A DNA stretch of 64,000 nucleotides from Mya arenaria (GCF_026914265.1 NC_069125.1:70510046-70574045), one strand, 5' to 3'; shown: positions 36,502-52,155, counted from the stretch's first letter. Notes: generated by a model from the letters alone, not told the origin. Made by a program: numbers and translations.

Positions 36502-37650
36502 TTTCCAAGGGAAATAACGCCGGAACATGGTGGCAGACAACAATTATTGGTTAAACCCTTACGGTACACAGTCTATCAGAAGGTTGACGAATTACCGACT
36601 CCTTAATTTTAATTTGACTTCATAAATTGTTCATTGTCCGTGTAAGTATGTTTCCTTTCACCCACATACGATAGTTGATGGTATGATAATATACAAAATA
36701 CTACTACGAACAGTACAATAATGGCTTCCTGCCTATAGATCATAAGAGAGTGGAACTTAAGCTCCCCCCAAACCTACAGTGCCGATCACCTCTGTAGACG
36801 GCTTCAGTACCGCCCTGCAGACATGCACAGCCTAAGCAGCACATGTCGATGTGTGTGTTTTAAATTTTGATTGTAGGAATGCCACTTTATAAGGCTTTTC
36901 GACCTTGATGACATCACTTGTATACCTGCGATGCTCTTATGCCATAGGCAGTAACGAAGTAGAAATAGAAGATTTTTTTTTGAAATATCAACGATTATGA
37001 ATGAAGCTCGTTGGAAGCTCTTATAGAGCTTATAGCTTTACTATCATGTACTATAGGGGGTGTAGAGGGGCGACCTCTGCGAGCGCCAAGTGAGCTTTTA
37101 ATGAAGTATTGGAAAAAAGGATGAAAATAATTCACCTGAATGAACCATTTTCATTTTAATAAAATAAATCAAAAGACGTCCGTTTAAGAATTTTTTGGCA
37201 GAACTTTTTATATTGGAATTTATGATTATTATCAATATGATGTTTATGTTCATGATAGACATTATTTTGAAATAAATTATAAATCGATTCGGTGTCTATT
37301 AATGTGCGACCAAATCCTTTTATCTAATTGGCTGGCTTTGAGTTAAGGCGGAGTGTTGCGTTATCTTTGTTTGTTTTGGCCTTTTTAAAACGTCTGTCAA
37401 CATAAACGTGACACTGTTGAACATCTTTGCTTATTTTGTGATAACGTTTCCCATACTTCCCACTTAGAGTGAATTCAAATATTAGTTTTATCATTCAAAT
37501 TGCTCTTGCTATGTTTTTAGAGTTAATGTCACAAGTTCCGTCCATTCCATATACACACTGCACTTTGTCATGAATATATGACAGAATAGCACGACAACAA
37601 GAAATACGCTATATCTTCGTGAGTGTTGCTGAATATTTTGTGTTGTTTTC
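36502..37650. promoter_or_regulatory. Shared upstream region of two divergent genes
   Basis: The 1,149 bp between the start codons of the minus-strand ORP11-like gene and the plus-strand RFX6-like gene must carry both promoters. An inverted CCAAT motif (ATTGGTTAA, about 36546-36554) lies just upstream of the ORP11-like start on its own strand. An in-frame TGA (37630-37632) precedes the RFX6 ATG. I see no TATA box I trust and no open frame. Confidence 0.5.
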
Positions 37651-40600
37651 ATGGATACGCTAAGCCTCCATCTTCCGCCTGTGATTCCAGACTCCTATTA
37701 TGACATCCCCGGTACGGGAGCCGGTTACCAGGCCGGGTACGAAACACCCGTGTGGACGACGCGAGACGAGGGGTCTCGGGGGTGCCCGCCGGCCCCAAGG
37801 GAACGAGTGGGAGACGGCGCGTTTACCACCAACGCATTGGATACAGCTGATCACCAACCACCGAATCAACAAACTGATATAGATGAAACCGGTAAGTGTT
37901 ATATTATATTTCATACGCTTATTTTTTGTCGGAAAAATGCTCGTTCACACTTAGTTTATGACACAAATACGCATGGTATATGTACATGTACATGAATAAT
38001 AATTTCTTCTGTGCTTGAGTTGCATATTGCTGAATAGAATGACTTAAATTCGACCTTGACTCTAAGATTGCTGTACCTGCGATCAAAGGAGGAAGTCTCC
38101 AACCTCACATATCACATCAACTAGGATTAAATCGAAATTTTCCTTAAAAATAGTGAAACATAATAGACATGCAGTCACCGGGAAGTTTAAAACCAGAAAA
38201 TATCTATGCACGTGTGCTTTGTGATTATGAACAGTGGATACCAAGTTAAATAGTGGGTTTATGGTTAAATTATGGTGAAGATTATAAAAAGATCAAAATG
38301 AATGAATGGATAATAAAATTAATAATAATAAAAGCTTTCAATTAATAAATGAGTATAAAATTATGAACCTTAAACTATGTTCATACAAGATGAATAAATA
38401 AGTATATAAATAAATAAGTACACATTGTTACCAGTTTAATACATACATTGCGTTTTTTTCATGTGTGTAACATTACTCTTTTTTGTATTGGCCAGAAAAT
38501 ATATCACTCCACATAATTGAACACAACAACTATTGCGACTCTTTTATAACATTAACTCAAATAACGCTATAAAAACTAATGCCATTCTAAATAAGCTTTC
38601 CTTAAATTTCCTTTTCGGAAACCGTTTATCTATTTAAAGCAAACAGTGAACTTTCCCGTACCAAATGAACGTTTCAGATTCTAACTTCCATTTCAATACG
38701 CCACCCCATACCCAAGATATTTGGCGGATTTTTTTTTCAATCTTTAGAAACTGTGAAACTGACCACGGAAAGCACAATTAAGATTGTGGAGAACTTTGAT
38801 AAAGTTAATAACGTTGTTAACGTCATCGTGTTTAACATTCAAATCGTTACTGCCCTGGAAGTTTTATGGATACACGTGTGATCTGCTGCATTGTATGGAT
38901 ACACGTGTGATCTGCTGTATTTTAATAAGAGTAGAGACACCTGCTTCACCTGTACTTGTTTATATCTAAATGAGCACACCATCAAATACTTCACGTTAAA
39001 AAATTAACAACTATTTGTCGTTTTTATTTTTTGATATTAACAAATTTGTGAGCAACCAGCCCATTCAGACACTATGTAAACCATATAGAATGGCTTTGAC
39101 GGGGAACCATTATTCAAATTTGAAAAGAAGTGACCTCGATCTACAAAAAGCCCTCTTGCAATTCCGAGTAAGATATTCGTAAACGATTTTTTTATACGAA
39201 ATCGGTTGTCTAAACTAAAGCTAAGCATCATATCCATGCTGGTATTTTGTGAACGTTCTAAACATGTCAAAGACGCAACATATCCCTTTCAATGCTCAAA
39301 CCCTGGTCTTTATATACAGTAAATTCTTAATCCAGACGGAGCCCGGGCTTTGCTTATGTGCATATTACCTAACACGTACATCAATGTACTACGGACGTAC
39401 TTCCGTCTATAACGGAATGTTATACCATGAACGCACATCCGCCTACAGCGGATAGTTACATTATTTTTATTTATTGTTATTACTCTTATTTTACCCTTTT
39501 ATTTACGTATTCACCTGTGGGACACACGCAAAGCCATCAACTCGATCGCCCGCCCGAACAACGGCATGCCACTAACATCTAATAATATATTAGAATAGTG
39601 TACAGGTTGAAACTTAAGGTTAATAAAGGCAAAACTAAGAGTCTGGTCTTTATGAAAGGGTGTAGATTACCTTTAAATCTTCATTTTGTCTATCAGGCAT
39701 CACCATTGGAGGTTGGCAATAAATTTACATATTTAGGTACAGTTTTTAGCTCAGATGAATCACTTATGCATGCTACCAAAACGCAATCTGGTCAAGCACA
39801 TAAGGCATTTATAAGCAGAGAAAATACTTGAATAAATTTACTAATATAACACCTGAATATAAATTGAAACTTTTGACAAACTTATTAGGCCTATATTATT
39901 TAGTGGTTCAGAAGTTTGGGTATTTTCAAAACGATTGCCAATTGAAAGGATACAAACCCAATTGATAAAAAAAATGTGTACTCTCGTTTAAAACAACAAC
40001 ACGAAACGACTTTGTACATGCAGAGACGGGCAGAGTAGATTTACTGTCGCATTCCATTATCAATATTACCAAATACATGTACAGGCTTAAAGTTTTAAGG
40101 TTTCCAAATGCCAAATTTGCAAGAATCATATACAACGTAATGCTCGATGATGTAAATTTTCCAAATAAAACAACTGAGCGCTTCATGTTGAAACAATATT
40201 GCCACGAGTAATATGGGTTTTATGTCATTTTCGAAGCAAAGACAACACGAGAGGTTTATGTTGAAAAGTCAAACGGCAGATTGTCAGACTCTTTAAGATC
40301 GTTTTTTTAAAGAAACATTTCTGATTTTGAATTCAACCCTTACCTTAAGTGTGTCAATGTTCTGCCATTCAGAATTGCTTAAAGCCGGTTCAGATCACGT
40401 CGCATCGGTTCAATATAAAAGCTGGTAGGTGGAATAATACAGTATTGCAACAAAGAATTTGCCAACATTGTAAAGACTTTGAAGACGAATATCATTTTTT
40501 ATTGAATGCAGCCTTTTTACAATTATTAGATCTAAATATAGTCTACGATGATATCATACTCATCCAAATATGTATCAAACCATATAATTGTTGAATACAG

Positions 40601-43600
40601 AACAGTGGTTTTGATTTTACTGGGTTTGTTCAAGAATCTTTCTATTTTCATGCATAACGCATTTGCTCAGAGAAAGAATTGCATTACTTTACATACATGA
40701 TTATTAAATGTTTAAATACCAACTGTTAAATAGTTGTAAACGGATCGGATCGTAATATTTTTCTGACAACGAGTTTGAATATTTGCTACTAATTATGTTA
40801 CTGTAAAGATTCTCGACAAGTTATAAAACTTAAAAGCGTCAAGCAAATGTTTACTAATGAAAAATGATCATGGACTATCAGAGTCTACTTCATAAATGTG
40901 TATCTGTGACGATATGTGTGGAGTTCTGTTCTGTTCTAAAATGACCAAGATTTTCTTCGCACCCTTAAAGCTGCACTCCCACAGATTGATCGTTTTGACA
41001 ACTTCATATATATTTTTTGTCTTGGAATGAGTCATTTTTTGCGTAAATATCTGGACACCAGTGACATAAGAATGCTTAGGATTAGATTAACTGACTAAGG
41101 ATTATATGGCATGTTTTCATATCCATGGTCGAAAATTGATGTTTTATGGTTAAAAGCGTTACTAACGCATTAAGAAAATTTTCGGCTGTTTTTTTCGAAC
41201 AGTTGAGAACTCTTTTATTGTGACTTATCTAATATGACTGAATTGAAAGCATTGATGCCAAATAAGACAGAATTTAAAAAAAATGTCAAAACTATTAAAG
41301 ATGCACTCTTATTTTCAAAAAAGATTTACCACAATTAATACAATTATTTATTGCTTTAATATACCAAAAAAGATGAATAAATGTCCTAAACAATGGTTCT
41401 TATGAAGGATAACGAGTTTAATTTGAAAGAAATGTGCAGCAAATACGGTATTTCTACCTTCTGAGACCATAGTAGATCACAGTAAATATTTTAGCATTCA
41501 CCACTCATTTAATATTTTTGCGTTTTCAGCTATTAAAAACAGAGTTATAATATTGTTAGTAGTATTTAAATTAATATTTTCCATAAATGCATTATTTAGT
41601 AAGTAATTGAGGGTGTATCACTCAAAACTTATGTTTGTTTTACTTGTGTTAGAATTGATTTTGAATAAGAGTGTCACTTTAATCTGTGAGAGTGCAGCTT
41701 TAAAACAAGGAAAGAAGGGTAACCTTTCCATTTTCCATTAGAGAGGAAACATTATTTCCTCATTTTGGACGTTGCATTTTCCGGAAATGTCATAAATGCA
41801 TATAATACAGATGAAATGATAAGATAGATGAGTTTTTTTGTTGTTATGTCTGGCGGATATTGTTGCTCGTTCCAGCACTAACGTTATTACACACAGGCTC
41901 CATGAAAAATAAATCTCATTTCTGGTTATATTATTTCCGAAACTAAGTAACTGCCATTATCCAAATAATGAGAAAGAATCAATTCTGTATTTTAAGAATC
42001 TACAGGGAAGGGCCAGATCGATTTTCGTTCGGCGCAAGAGGTAGATTATTTAAACTAATGTCACTGAAAGTAAATATACATTGGAGCTTTTTCTTTTACC
42101 CTTCTACTTTATACCAAGACCATATTTTGTAAACCATACAGATCGAATAAAACTTTTATAAAACCCAAACGTGATAAGTAACTGCCAACATAACTGCCAA
42201 CTATTCTCATATTTACCCCCAAACCCCGAGACAAACAGAACGGTATAGAACTTGAACACCCGAGTCATACATCGGTAACTATTCTCATATTTACCCCCAG
42301 ACCCCGAGACAAACAGAACGGTATAGAACTTGAACACCCGAGTCATACATCGGTAACTATTCTCATATTTACCCCCAGACCCCGAGACAAACAGAACGGT
42401 ATAGAACTTGAACACCCGAGTCATACATCGGTAACTATTCTCATATTTACCCCCAGACCCCGAGACAAACGGAACGGTATTGAACTTGAACACCCGAGTC
42501 ATACATCGGTAACTATTCTCATATTTACCCCCAGACCCCGAGACAAACGGAACGGTATAGAACTTGAACACCCGAGTCATACATCGGTAACTAATTTATA
42601 TTTACCCCCAGACCCCGAGACAAACAGAACGGTATAGAACTTGAACACCCGAGTCATACATCGGTAACTATTCTCATATTTACCCCAAAACCCCGAGACA
42701 AACAGAACGGTAGAGAACTTGAACACCCGAGTCATACATCGGTAACTATTCTCATATTTACCCCCAGACCCCAAGACAAACAGAACGGTATAGAACTTGA
42801 ACACCCGAGTCATACATCGGTAACTATTCTCATATTTACCCCCAAACCCCGAGACAAACAGAACGGTATAGAACTTGAACACCCGAGTCATACATCGGTA
42901 ACTATTCGCATATTTACCCCCAAACCCCGAGACAAACAGAACGGTATAGAACTTGAACACCCGAGTCATACATCGGTAACTATTCTCATATTTACCCCAA
43001 AACCCCGAGACAAACAGAACGGTAGAGAACTTGAACACCCGAGTCATACATCGGTAACTATTCTCATATTTACCCCCAGACCCCGAGAAAAACGGACCGG
43101 TATAGAACTTGAACACCCGAGTCATACATCGGTAACTATTCTCATATTTACCCCCAGACCCCGAGACAAACAGAACGGTAGAGAACTTGAACACCCGAGT
43201 CATACATCGGTAACTATTCTCATATTTACCCCCGAACCCCGAGACAAACGGAACGGTAGAGAACTTGAACACCCGAGTCATACATCGGTAACTATTCGCA
43301 TATTTACCCCCAAACCCCGAGACAAACAGAACGGAATAGAACTTGAACACCCGAGTCATACATCGGTAACTATTCTCATATTTACCCCAAAACCCCGAGA
43401 CAAACGGAACGGTAGAGAACTTGAACACCCGAGTCATACATCGGTAACTATTCTCATATTTACCCCCAAACCCCGAGACAAACGGAACGGTATAGAACTT
43501 GAACACCCGAGTCATACATCGGTAACTATTCTCATATTTACCCCCAAACCCCGAGACAAACGGAACGGTAGAGAACTTGAACACCCGAGTCATACATCGG

Positions 43601-46600
43601 TAACTATTCGCATATTTACCCCCAAACCCCGAGACAAACAGAACGGTATAGAACTTGAACACCCGAGTCATACATCGGTAACTATTCTCATATTTACCCC
43701 CAGACCCCGAGACAAACGGAACGGTATAGAACTAATACAATTGTAACTACAAGAAAATTAGTCCTTAAGCTAACAGTCATCCTGTTCAATGACACAAGGA
43801 CCAAGGACCAATCTACAAGGCAGGCACACATAATACAAATCACCACAATCCATATGAATCAGTGCCGTAGCTACACTGAGGCACACCGAGGCACTTGCCT
43901 CGGTGTTTTTTTGGGCATATAACAATTTCTATAGCTCTTAAAATAACTTTTTCGACTTACTCCATTTGCCTTAATGTACACAAACCATCTAACAAAGATA
44001 CTCCAGAATGCAAGAAATCGCTTCTTGCAAAAATCCGGGGCGGGGGGGGGGGGCATGCACCCGGACCCCCATAGACCGTTCTGCCTCGGTGTTTTTTAAG
44101 TCTGGCTACGGCACTGTGAATATTAATAATAAGTTAATAACCAGCGTTATTCAAGACAATAGTGAATAAAGCCCAAACACCATACACACTAATTACTAGA
44201 CGACATGATATAGATATCATCTGCCCATGGACAACCGTGTGGACACCACCAAAGGTACTATGCAATTATAGTACTGACACTCTGAACTGTATAAAACAGA
44301 AGGATTTATAGAATATGTGTCTAGAAGACTGAGGAATAACCGCAAGTTACTACTACCAATAAAACCCTAAAATCGTTTGTGACAGGATTTTAACAGAATT
44401 TTAGTACATGATAAATCTTTAAACCTCGGATATAATGTCATGTTGGCATTATGTGAATTTTTGAACATTTACACATTTTCTTACTTCCACAGAAATTGAT
44501 ATAGCGCCACAATAAGTGTATGCATATGTTTGAGTTCATTTTGGCGATCTACAGAAAATGGAGCGAGCCGTAGGCCGCAGGCTGGGAAAGCTCGTACCAT
44601 TTTCTGTAGGTCGGAAAAATGAATTATAACTTCTTTGGTGTTTGAACCAAGATTGAAGTCAATACTTTTCGTTTACAAATCAACACAATGTTGATATTTA
44701 GGTTATTAGAATTACCTGAGGTAAGGTATGTTTGCATCGTACAGAACTTAACTGGGGTGACCTCTTTAAGTTTTTATTTTATTTTATAATGATCAACAAA
44801 AGATTGCACATTTTGGTACTGACTTTGCTTGATTGGTTGTATACTGTAAAGAGCATTCTAAAAGAAAAATGTCAATAAGATATTTGTTTTTGAATATTGT
44901 CGCAAATAATATTTTAATTGTGCACTGAATAGATGTCAATACGATTTGATAGCTGATTATAAATCTAATTCAAATTCGGGTTCATGGCATAAACTTCACA
45001 ACTGCCTCCAGAAAACGGTACCTTTACTGTCAAACAGTTATTTCGCACATGCGCGGAGGGCAGAGCGATCTATGAAAAATAGACGACTTTACCAAATCAT
45101 GTAGATGGACAAAATACAAAATGTACTCTCTACGAAAATAAATGTATTCACCGTCAGATCTGCTCTATACGATATGGAGCTGCAGTAAATAGGGTATATA
45201 TGCGAACACCAAATGCACATCGAATACTCGTTTACCTTATAATTATATAACAACAAATCTTTCATTTAGATCCCCATTTTTTATTATTGCCTGGAAATTT
45301 GAACGGAACTAGCGGTGCTAGTTTTAGAGCCCAGTTCACAAAGCCTACGCTAGTACGTGTGTTCGTATATGGTACGTTATCCTTTAACTCTCCAATCGTT
45401 CATTGGTCATTGAGGCCACCTTCGTACATTACGAGATCTGTCTGACTGTATTTCATCACCCATACTTTTATAAACGGTCACCTTGTACTTCGTATCCACT
45501 CTCGCCCATTACGTATTGCCTGCCATTCATCTTTATGTTTCCTTACTTCATATTGATTAATAACAGTGCCTGCACACGCTACATTCATGAGTTAATGTAA
45601 AATTACAATTACATGGGTCATGGGTGGAGTTACCGTTTTGTATCATGTTGTCAAGCGCAACGTTCAATAATGTTTATCTGCACGTAAGTTAAAACACGGT
45701 TAATCTCCGCCTACTTGTTAACGATCAGATACGGGAATTAATTTGTAGAAGAAAACAAAGAAAACACTTTCCAACATGGATGTTCTTCTCATACCATATA
45801 CATTAACGCTACATTTCACGTCTTTCTCCAACTCTGCTTCTCTATCCATACACTTAGCAAGTTTCCTCGATCTTATCCCCCTCAAACCTCAATTATGCCT
45901 CTGTTACCACTTTCTTTCGCCAACTAATACTTAATTATCATTGTTCTTCCTTTCTCTCCTTCCTCTCTCCCAATTATTCCTCTCTAGCCTCTCATTCTGA
46001 GTTGGGGCAAAAATAAGATTATCCGAAGAAAACAACACATTTCCTTTACAATGCAAATGATCACTAAAGTCTGTAATCATAGATACTGTACCATCATTGT
46101 GAGTTTGCCATTGTCATTTCTACTGCAAAATTGTAACATTAGTCGAGCGAAAATTATTGATAAAATATAATTCTATTAGCAAAGACGTTTTTTTCTCATT
46201 TCTTTTTAGTTATAAATAAAAATGTGTTTTAACTGATACAAAATTGTTGCGATTTCTATTTTTTTGCATTTAAAGCATTGAGTAATTTTCTTGTTTGCTT
46301 ACTTATATTATTACTTCAATATCTGACAAGATCGATATTCGGACATTACAATATTAGAATAATACTGCTTGATTTGGACATTGCAATAATAATGAGATTA
46401 TCACTGCAGGATTCGGACATCTCAATATGAGAATTTCACTGTAGGATTCGGACATCTCAAAATGAGATTATCACTGCAGGATTCGGATATCTCTATATGA
46501 GATTATCACTGCAGCATTCGGATATTTCTATATGAGATTATCACTGCAGGATTCGGATATCTCTATATGAGATTATCACTGCAGGATTCGGATATCTCTA

Positions 46601-49600
46601 TATGAGATTATCAATGCAGGATTCGGATATCTCTATATGAGATTATCACTGCAGGATTCGGATATCTCTATATGAGATTATTACTGCATTATTTCGACAT
46701 CTCCATATGAGATTAACATTGCATGCTCAGAGAAAATTTCATCTTTTAATATCAAATATACATTCAATGATTTTAAATTATTTTATGATTAAGAGGCAAT
46801 TTTGTACTTTGCTCACAAACGTTCGCCGAAATACTTCATACTGAAATAACCATTCTCAACCTTGAATCTATAGTTAGTTTGTACTATTGTTACACAATCG
46901 TAACAACTCGGCCATCTCCGGCAAGTTTCAATTCCTGTTGAATATTGGCCGAGGTGTTCCGGTTGTATTGTAACAGAAGTAAGTGGTAGAGCATCAACCA
47001 CACTACTCGCATACACGTATATTACGAAGCATGTAAGAATATACAATCCTTTAAAAGAGCGAGTTTACATATCATTCACGCTTTTCTAAAAAACGCGTTC
47101 AATAAGAACTTTTGCTGCCTGACTCAATCTGAGTAAACTAATGATATGTGTTTCGCTTTATTTCCCAACCCGAGGCAAATTTGAACATGTCATCTAGAAT
47201 TGTATTCCGCCATATTTGTTCATGCTGCTCTGTATTCTGATGCTTAATTATTTTCGTTAAAGTGCGATTTTATGCATTGATATACGTAAGTGGCAATGCA
47301 TAAATTATAAATTTACAAACGTTTTGCTTATGAAAATGGTTTTCGAAGGAAACAACCTTTATTTTAAGCTTTTGAAGGCGGTACTTCTAGCCTCACATTT
47401 AGTAAGAATACAGTATATTACATAGCTCTTTGTGTATCTACGACTATAATTTTATTATATCAGTGTTAGAAGAAAAAAACATTTGTGGGCAGTTCTTAGA
47501 AATGTTCCCAGCTTATTTCAATACCAAAAAAGTGACAAGTTAAAGGTTGCGTTTAACATGATTTATGTTAAGCTGCAGCGTGCAAAGACACCAGACCAGT
47601 AAATTACAGACCCGCAGTTAGTGCCTTACATATTTGGTTAACGCTGCTTCACCGACAACACCGACTCTCCTTGATGGAATGCCATTTCGGGCAACCTTTC
47701 CGTTTCCTAGTGGCCATTGTGTATCTCGTCTCTTTTCACACCTTCACTTGCAAAATACCCAGCAATCAAGAATGCGGAAACATTTTAAACCCTTGGTAGG
47801 TCTTTCACATGCCTTGGCTAGTCTTGAATGATCGTTGGAGTATTACCAACGTATACGTGATGTTAGTTACTTGCGCGATCTTTGTGACAACGCATATCCC
47901 CAAGCCTGATTTATTTGCGTTAAACAGGCACGTTTTAATGACTTACGGACATTTCTCATTTTTATAAGCATATATAGATTAGTATTTGCTTGCTCCGATA
48001 GACATGCTTTCGTGCTTCTATCAAACTGTATAATTATGATTTACATTGTCATTTTCTTCTGCCCGGCTTTCACTCCTAATAAACCAGTAACTCTTTATAC
48101 TGGTCAACATGATCGTGGTCCTTGAGAGTATTTAAGCCAAGTTACAGTTGTTTCCATGCTGGTTTGTGAGGACAGGTTACCCACTCCTAACCTCTTCATT
48201 ATCCTCGACCCAGCGTGGGACTGGTGACACATAACACAAACATGCGATATGATTTACGCTTATCATCTCTTACGTGTGTGGAATTTTGATCAATACCAAA
48301 TTTTATCAACATTATTAAAACATTGATATCATTACATCTGAGTTTCATGCTTTGCATATTTCATAATTAAAACATTCTTGAGTCTGTCTCAATGGCATTG
48401 AAATCATTTAATGTTATATATAACATATTGTACTATGCTCAACTGATATTAAACTTAACTTAAGGCGTTTAATTAGAGCTTTGTGTTCTATTGTCATGGT
48501 TGGAGCAAACAACATGAAGACAACTCCGCAAAATACTACAACAATTTTTACCGATGTTAACTTTGAAACATATGTCGGTAGGCTTCTGTTTTTGTCGTAA
48601 AGCGGATATCATAGGAATAAAACTGAATCCAATTTAGTCCGTATAATGGTGCCTTAATGCAATGCACCCACTAAAGAAACTAAGGTCACGTCAGATGCAT
48701 TGACTTTAATGATTGGCATTGATTGCCAAAAAGGGAATCAAAATGCATTAGAAAGGGAAGAGTCATAAATAGTGTCTGGAAAATGCAGGGAGCTGCAAAT
48801 GGTGCATGAGCATAAAGAATGTCTTACGCAATTGCGCTTGGAAGAAATAGAGGTTTGCGAAACCATTGCCTTACATCATTGTGGTTGTAAGACACAGACC
48901 GTTGCAAAACACTGCATAGCAAAAATGTAAGCACATAAACATCGATGCGGTCGATAGACGGAGATACTTGCAAAACCACTGCCTTACACAAGCGGGCGCC
49001 ACACATCGATGTGGTCGATAGACGGAGATACTTGCAAAACCACTGCCTTACACAAGCGGGCGCCACACATCGATGTGGTCGATAGACGGAGATACTTGCA
49101 AAACCACTGCCTTACACAAGCGGGCGCCACACACCAATGTGGTCGGCAGACGCAGAAACTTGTAAATCCACTGTCTTACACCAATGCGGTCACCTTACAC
49201 CAATGCGGTCGGTAGACGCAGAGACTTGCAAATCCACTGCACTACACCAATACGGTCGCCTTACACCAATGTGGTCGGTAGACACAGAGACTTGCAAATC
49301 TACTGCCTGACATCAATGCGGCGAAAGACGCAGAGACTTGCAAATCCACTACACTACAACAATGCGGTCGGTAGACGCAGAGACTTGCAAATCCACTGCA
49401 CTACACCAATGCGGTCGCCTTACACCAATGTGGTCGGTAGACGCAGACACTTGCAAAATACTTCCTTACACCAATGCGATCGCCTTACACAAATGCGGCC
49501 GGTAGACGCAGAGACTTGCAAAACCACTTCCTTACAACACGCGGTCGCCTTACACCTATGTGGTCCGGAGACGCAGATACTTTTAAATCCACTGCCTTAC

Positions 49601-51262
49601 ACCAGCGGGCGCCACACACCAATGTGGTCGGTAGACACAGAGACTTGCAAATCCACTGCACTACACCAATGCGATCGCCTTACACAAATGCGGCCGGTAG
49701 ACGCAGAGACTTGCAAAACCACTTCCTTACAACACGCGGTCGCCTTACAGCCTTACATACTTTTAAATCTACTGCCTTACACCAGCGGGCGCCACACACC
49801 AATGTGGTCAGTAGACGCAGAAACTTGCTATCCACTGCACTACACCAACGCGGTCGCCTTACACCAATGCGGTCGCCTTACACCAATGCGGTCGGTAGAC
49901 TCAGAGACATGCAAAACCACTTCCTTACAAGATGGGGTCGCATAAACATGGTCGATTCCGTTTATGCGGCGATGCTGTTATTCGGCGTTACACCGCGTAG
50001 ACTGAGTTGTTTCATATAAAATTGTAAAGCAATAGTAATATAATAGTTATCTTTGTTTAAAGTCTTCAATCGAAGCAAAATATTGTCTTTCGACCTAGCA
50101 TTTATGACGCAATTGTTTATGTGCTGTACACACACTGGTTTGGTAGACGCAGAGGGTTTCAAATGGTGCACGAGTAAAGCCAGTGTATTGCACTATGGTG
50201 GCTGGAAGCATTTTCAGTTCTTCAGTTCATGCGAACCACACACAGGTATTGCAACTGTACTAGTCACAGAAACATACTAACCAGAATAAGTTTGTTGCAT
50301 TGTTTCCAATGTTTTAATAGGTCGTTTAATTCTAAAAAGCTTCAATATTTAAGTCTGTTCTTAAAGTTGTTATAAAATATCTAACTTCTGTTCAACTAAT
50401 GACTGAATATATATCTCCAAATGCCAATCACAGTTCCATCAAGGCCAACTTATGTTTTTTAGCTTAAATCTTGCATTTTGGTATGTGATAATTCGTGGTC
50501 CGTATTCACTAGCGTCTGAAGTTTCGGACTCACGCTCAGAAATCTGAATTCTTAAACGTTACAAAATATCGAAAATGTAACGATTTTTAAGAAAAGATGT
50601 GTGCCTGATTGTAGAACCAGTTATTTGTAACAGATTCAGCAATTGTTTCCATCTTTGCCCCTAAATAACATTTTTTTACAACAACATTAAAACTCTAAGT
50701 CTCAAAAGTAGACTCAAGATATTAGTGAATATGCAAATTGACATACGTATATCAACAATAAATCCGCACAAATTAAATCAATGCTTAATGCTATCCTCAA
50801 AGGCCAGCAAAGTAATATTTTGTTCTAAAACGATTCACCGAAAAGGAATAAAATAAAATAACCGATTGATCCTCGTTTGAAATGAAATCATAGCGTACCA
50901 TTATGATAATATACCACTTGTTATAAATGTACCAGAGATAAAATAGGATCACATAGCAGTGCATATACTAGTTGTTAATTCTCTTTATCGTTTGAAGAAT
51001 AATTATAAGCCTTAATGATTTTATTCGAGGCCTTAAAGACTTTGTTTTTCTTACCACATTGTGGTACTGTCAGCTGTCTCTAGGATAAGGCAGTTATTTT
51101 TAGGACGAAAACACGTTTTAAACAAGTTATATTTCTTCATTTAAAGTTCGCATGTGACCGTGAACGAGAGACACACCGCTATATGCAGCACGTGGAAAAA
51201 ACATTTCAATTATAACATAATAGCTACACTTTGTAGTTACACTATGAACGTTTCTCTCTCTC

Positions 51263-51325
<63 letters not shown>

Positions 51326-51539
51326 TTTTTGTTAATTGATTTTTCATTGTTTTAGACTGGCCAGAAGACGGTGAGGGAAGAGCGGGTGGCGGCAGATCCG
51401 CAGACAAGGCCTCACCCCGGCAGTCCCAGGTCGCACTCACACTCCACTGGTAAGTATACCTTCAGTGTTTCTCTACGTGAAACCCAAAACATGACTTTAT
51501 TCCAACATGATTTAATGGTTACATGCCATTAATACTGCA

Positions 51540-51581
<42 letters not shown>

Positions 51582-51629
51582 ATTATTATTATTATTATTA
51601 TAGTTATAATTATTAGTATAATAATACAT

Positions 51630-51690
<61 letters not shown>

Positions 51691-52155
51691 TTATTATTAT
51701 TATTATACTCATTAATTAATTATTAGTATTATTATTATTATTAGTAGTAGTAGTAGTAGTAGTAGTAGTATTTTTTATATTTTTCTTCTTCTTCATTTTC
51801 TTCTTCATTTTCTTTTTCTTCTTCTTTTTGTTCGTCATCGTCGTCGACTTTTTCTTCTTCTTATTATTAAACGAAAGAACCGGATTTATCTATATTTTCC
51901 ATTGAATCTCCAAAGATATCAGATTTCCAAGTAGTTAAAGTCACAGATTAAAACTTATTTTCTCTATCAAATACATGGAAATTTTCTTTATGTGATGTAC
52001 AATAAATCACATAATTGTCTGTTATTATAAGGTTTACGTGTTATAAAGAACAGAAGTAAAGATCTGTCTGCTGATTGAGAGGAGAGGATGGTATACGGTA
52101 CGTGCCAACAACACATTCAGTCAGAAAATGGGATTTGTGAACTGAAATATGCACG

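Noticed and set aside
42104-43671. Two long minus-strand frames of 158 and 364 residues with a 26-residue repeat
   Set aside because: They follow the 78-bp satellite exactly. Unit differences are nearly all non-silent, and there is no signal peptide, flanking exon or conserved context.
49184-50019. Frames of 253 and 181 residues rich in His, Arg and Thr
   Set aside because: They lie over the irregular 64-bp array in two different frames at once. No domain is recognisable.
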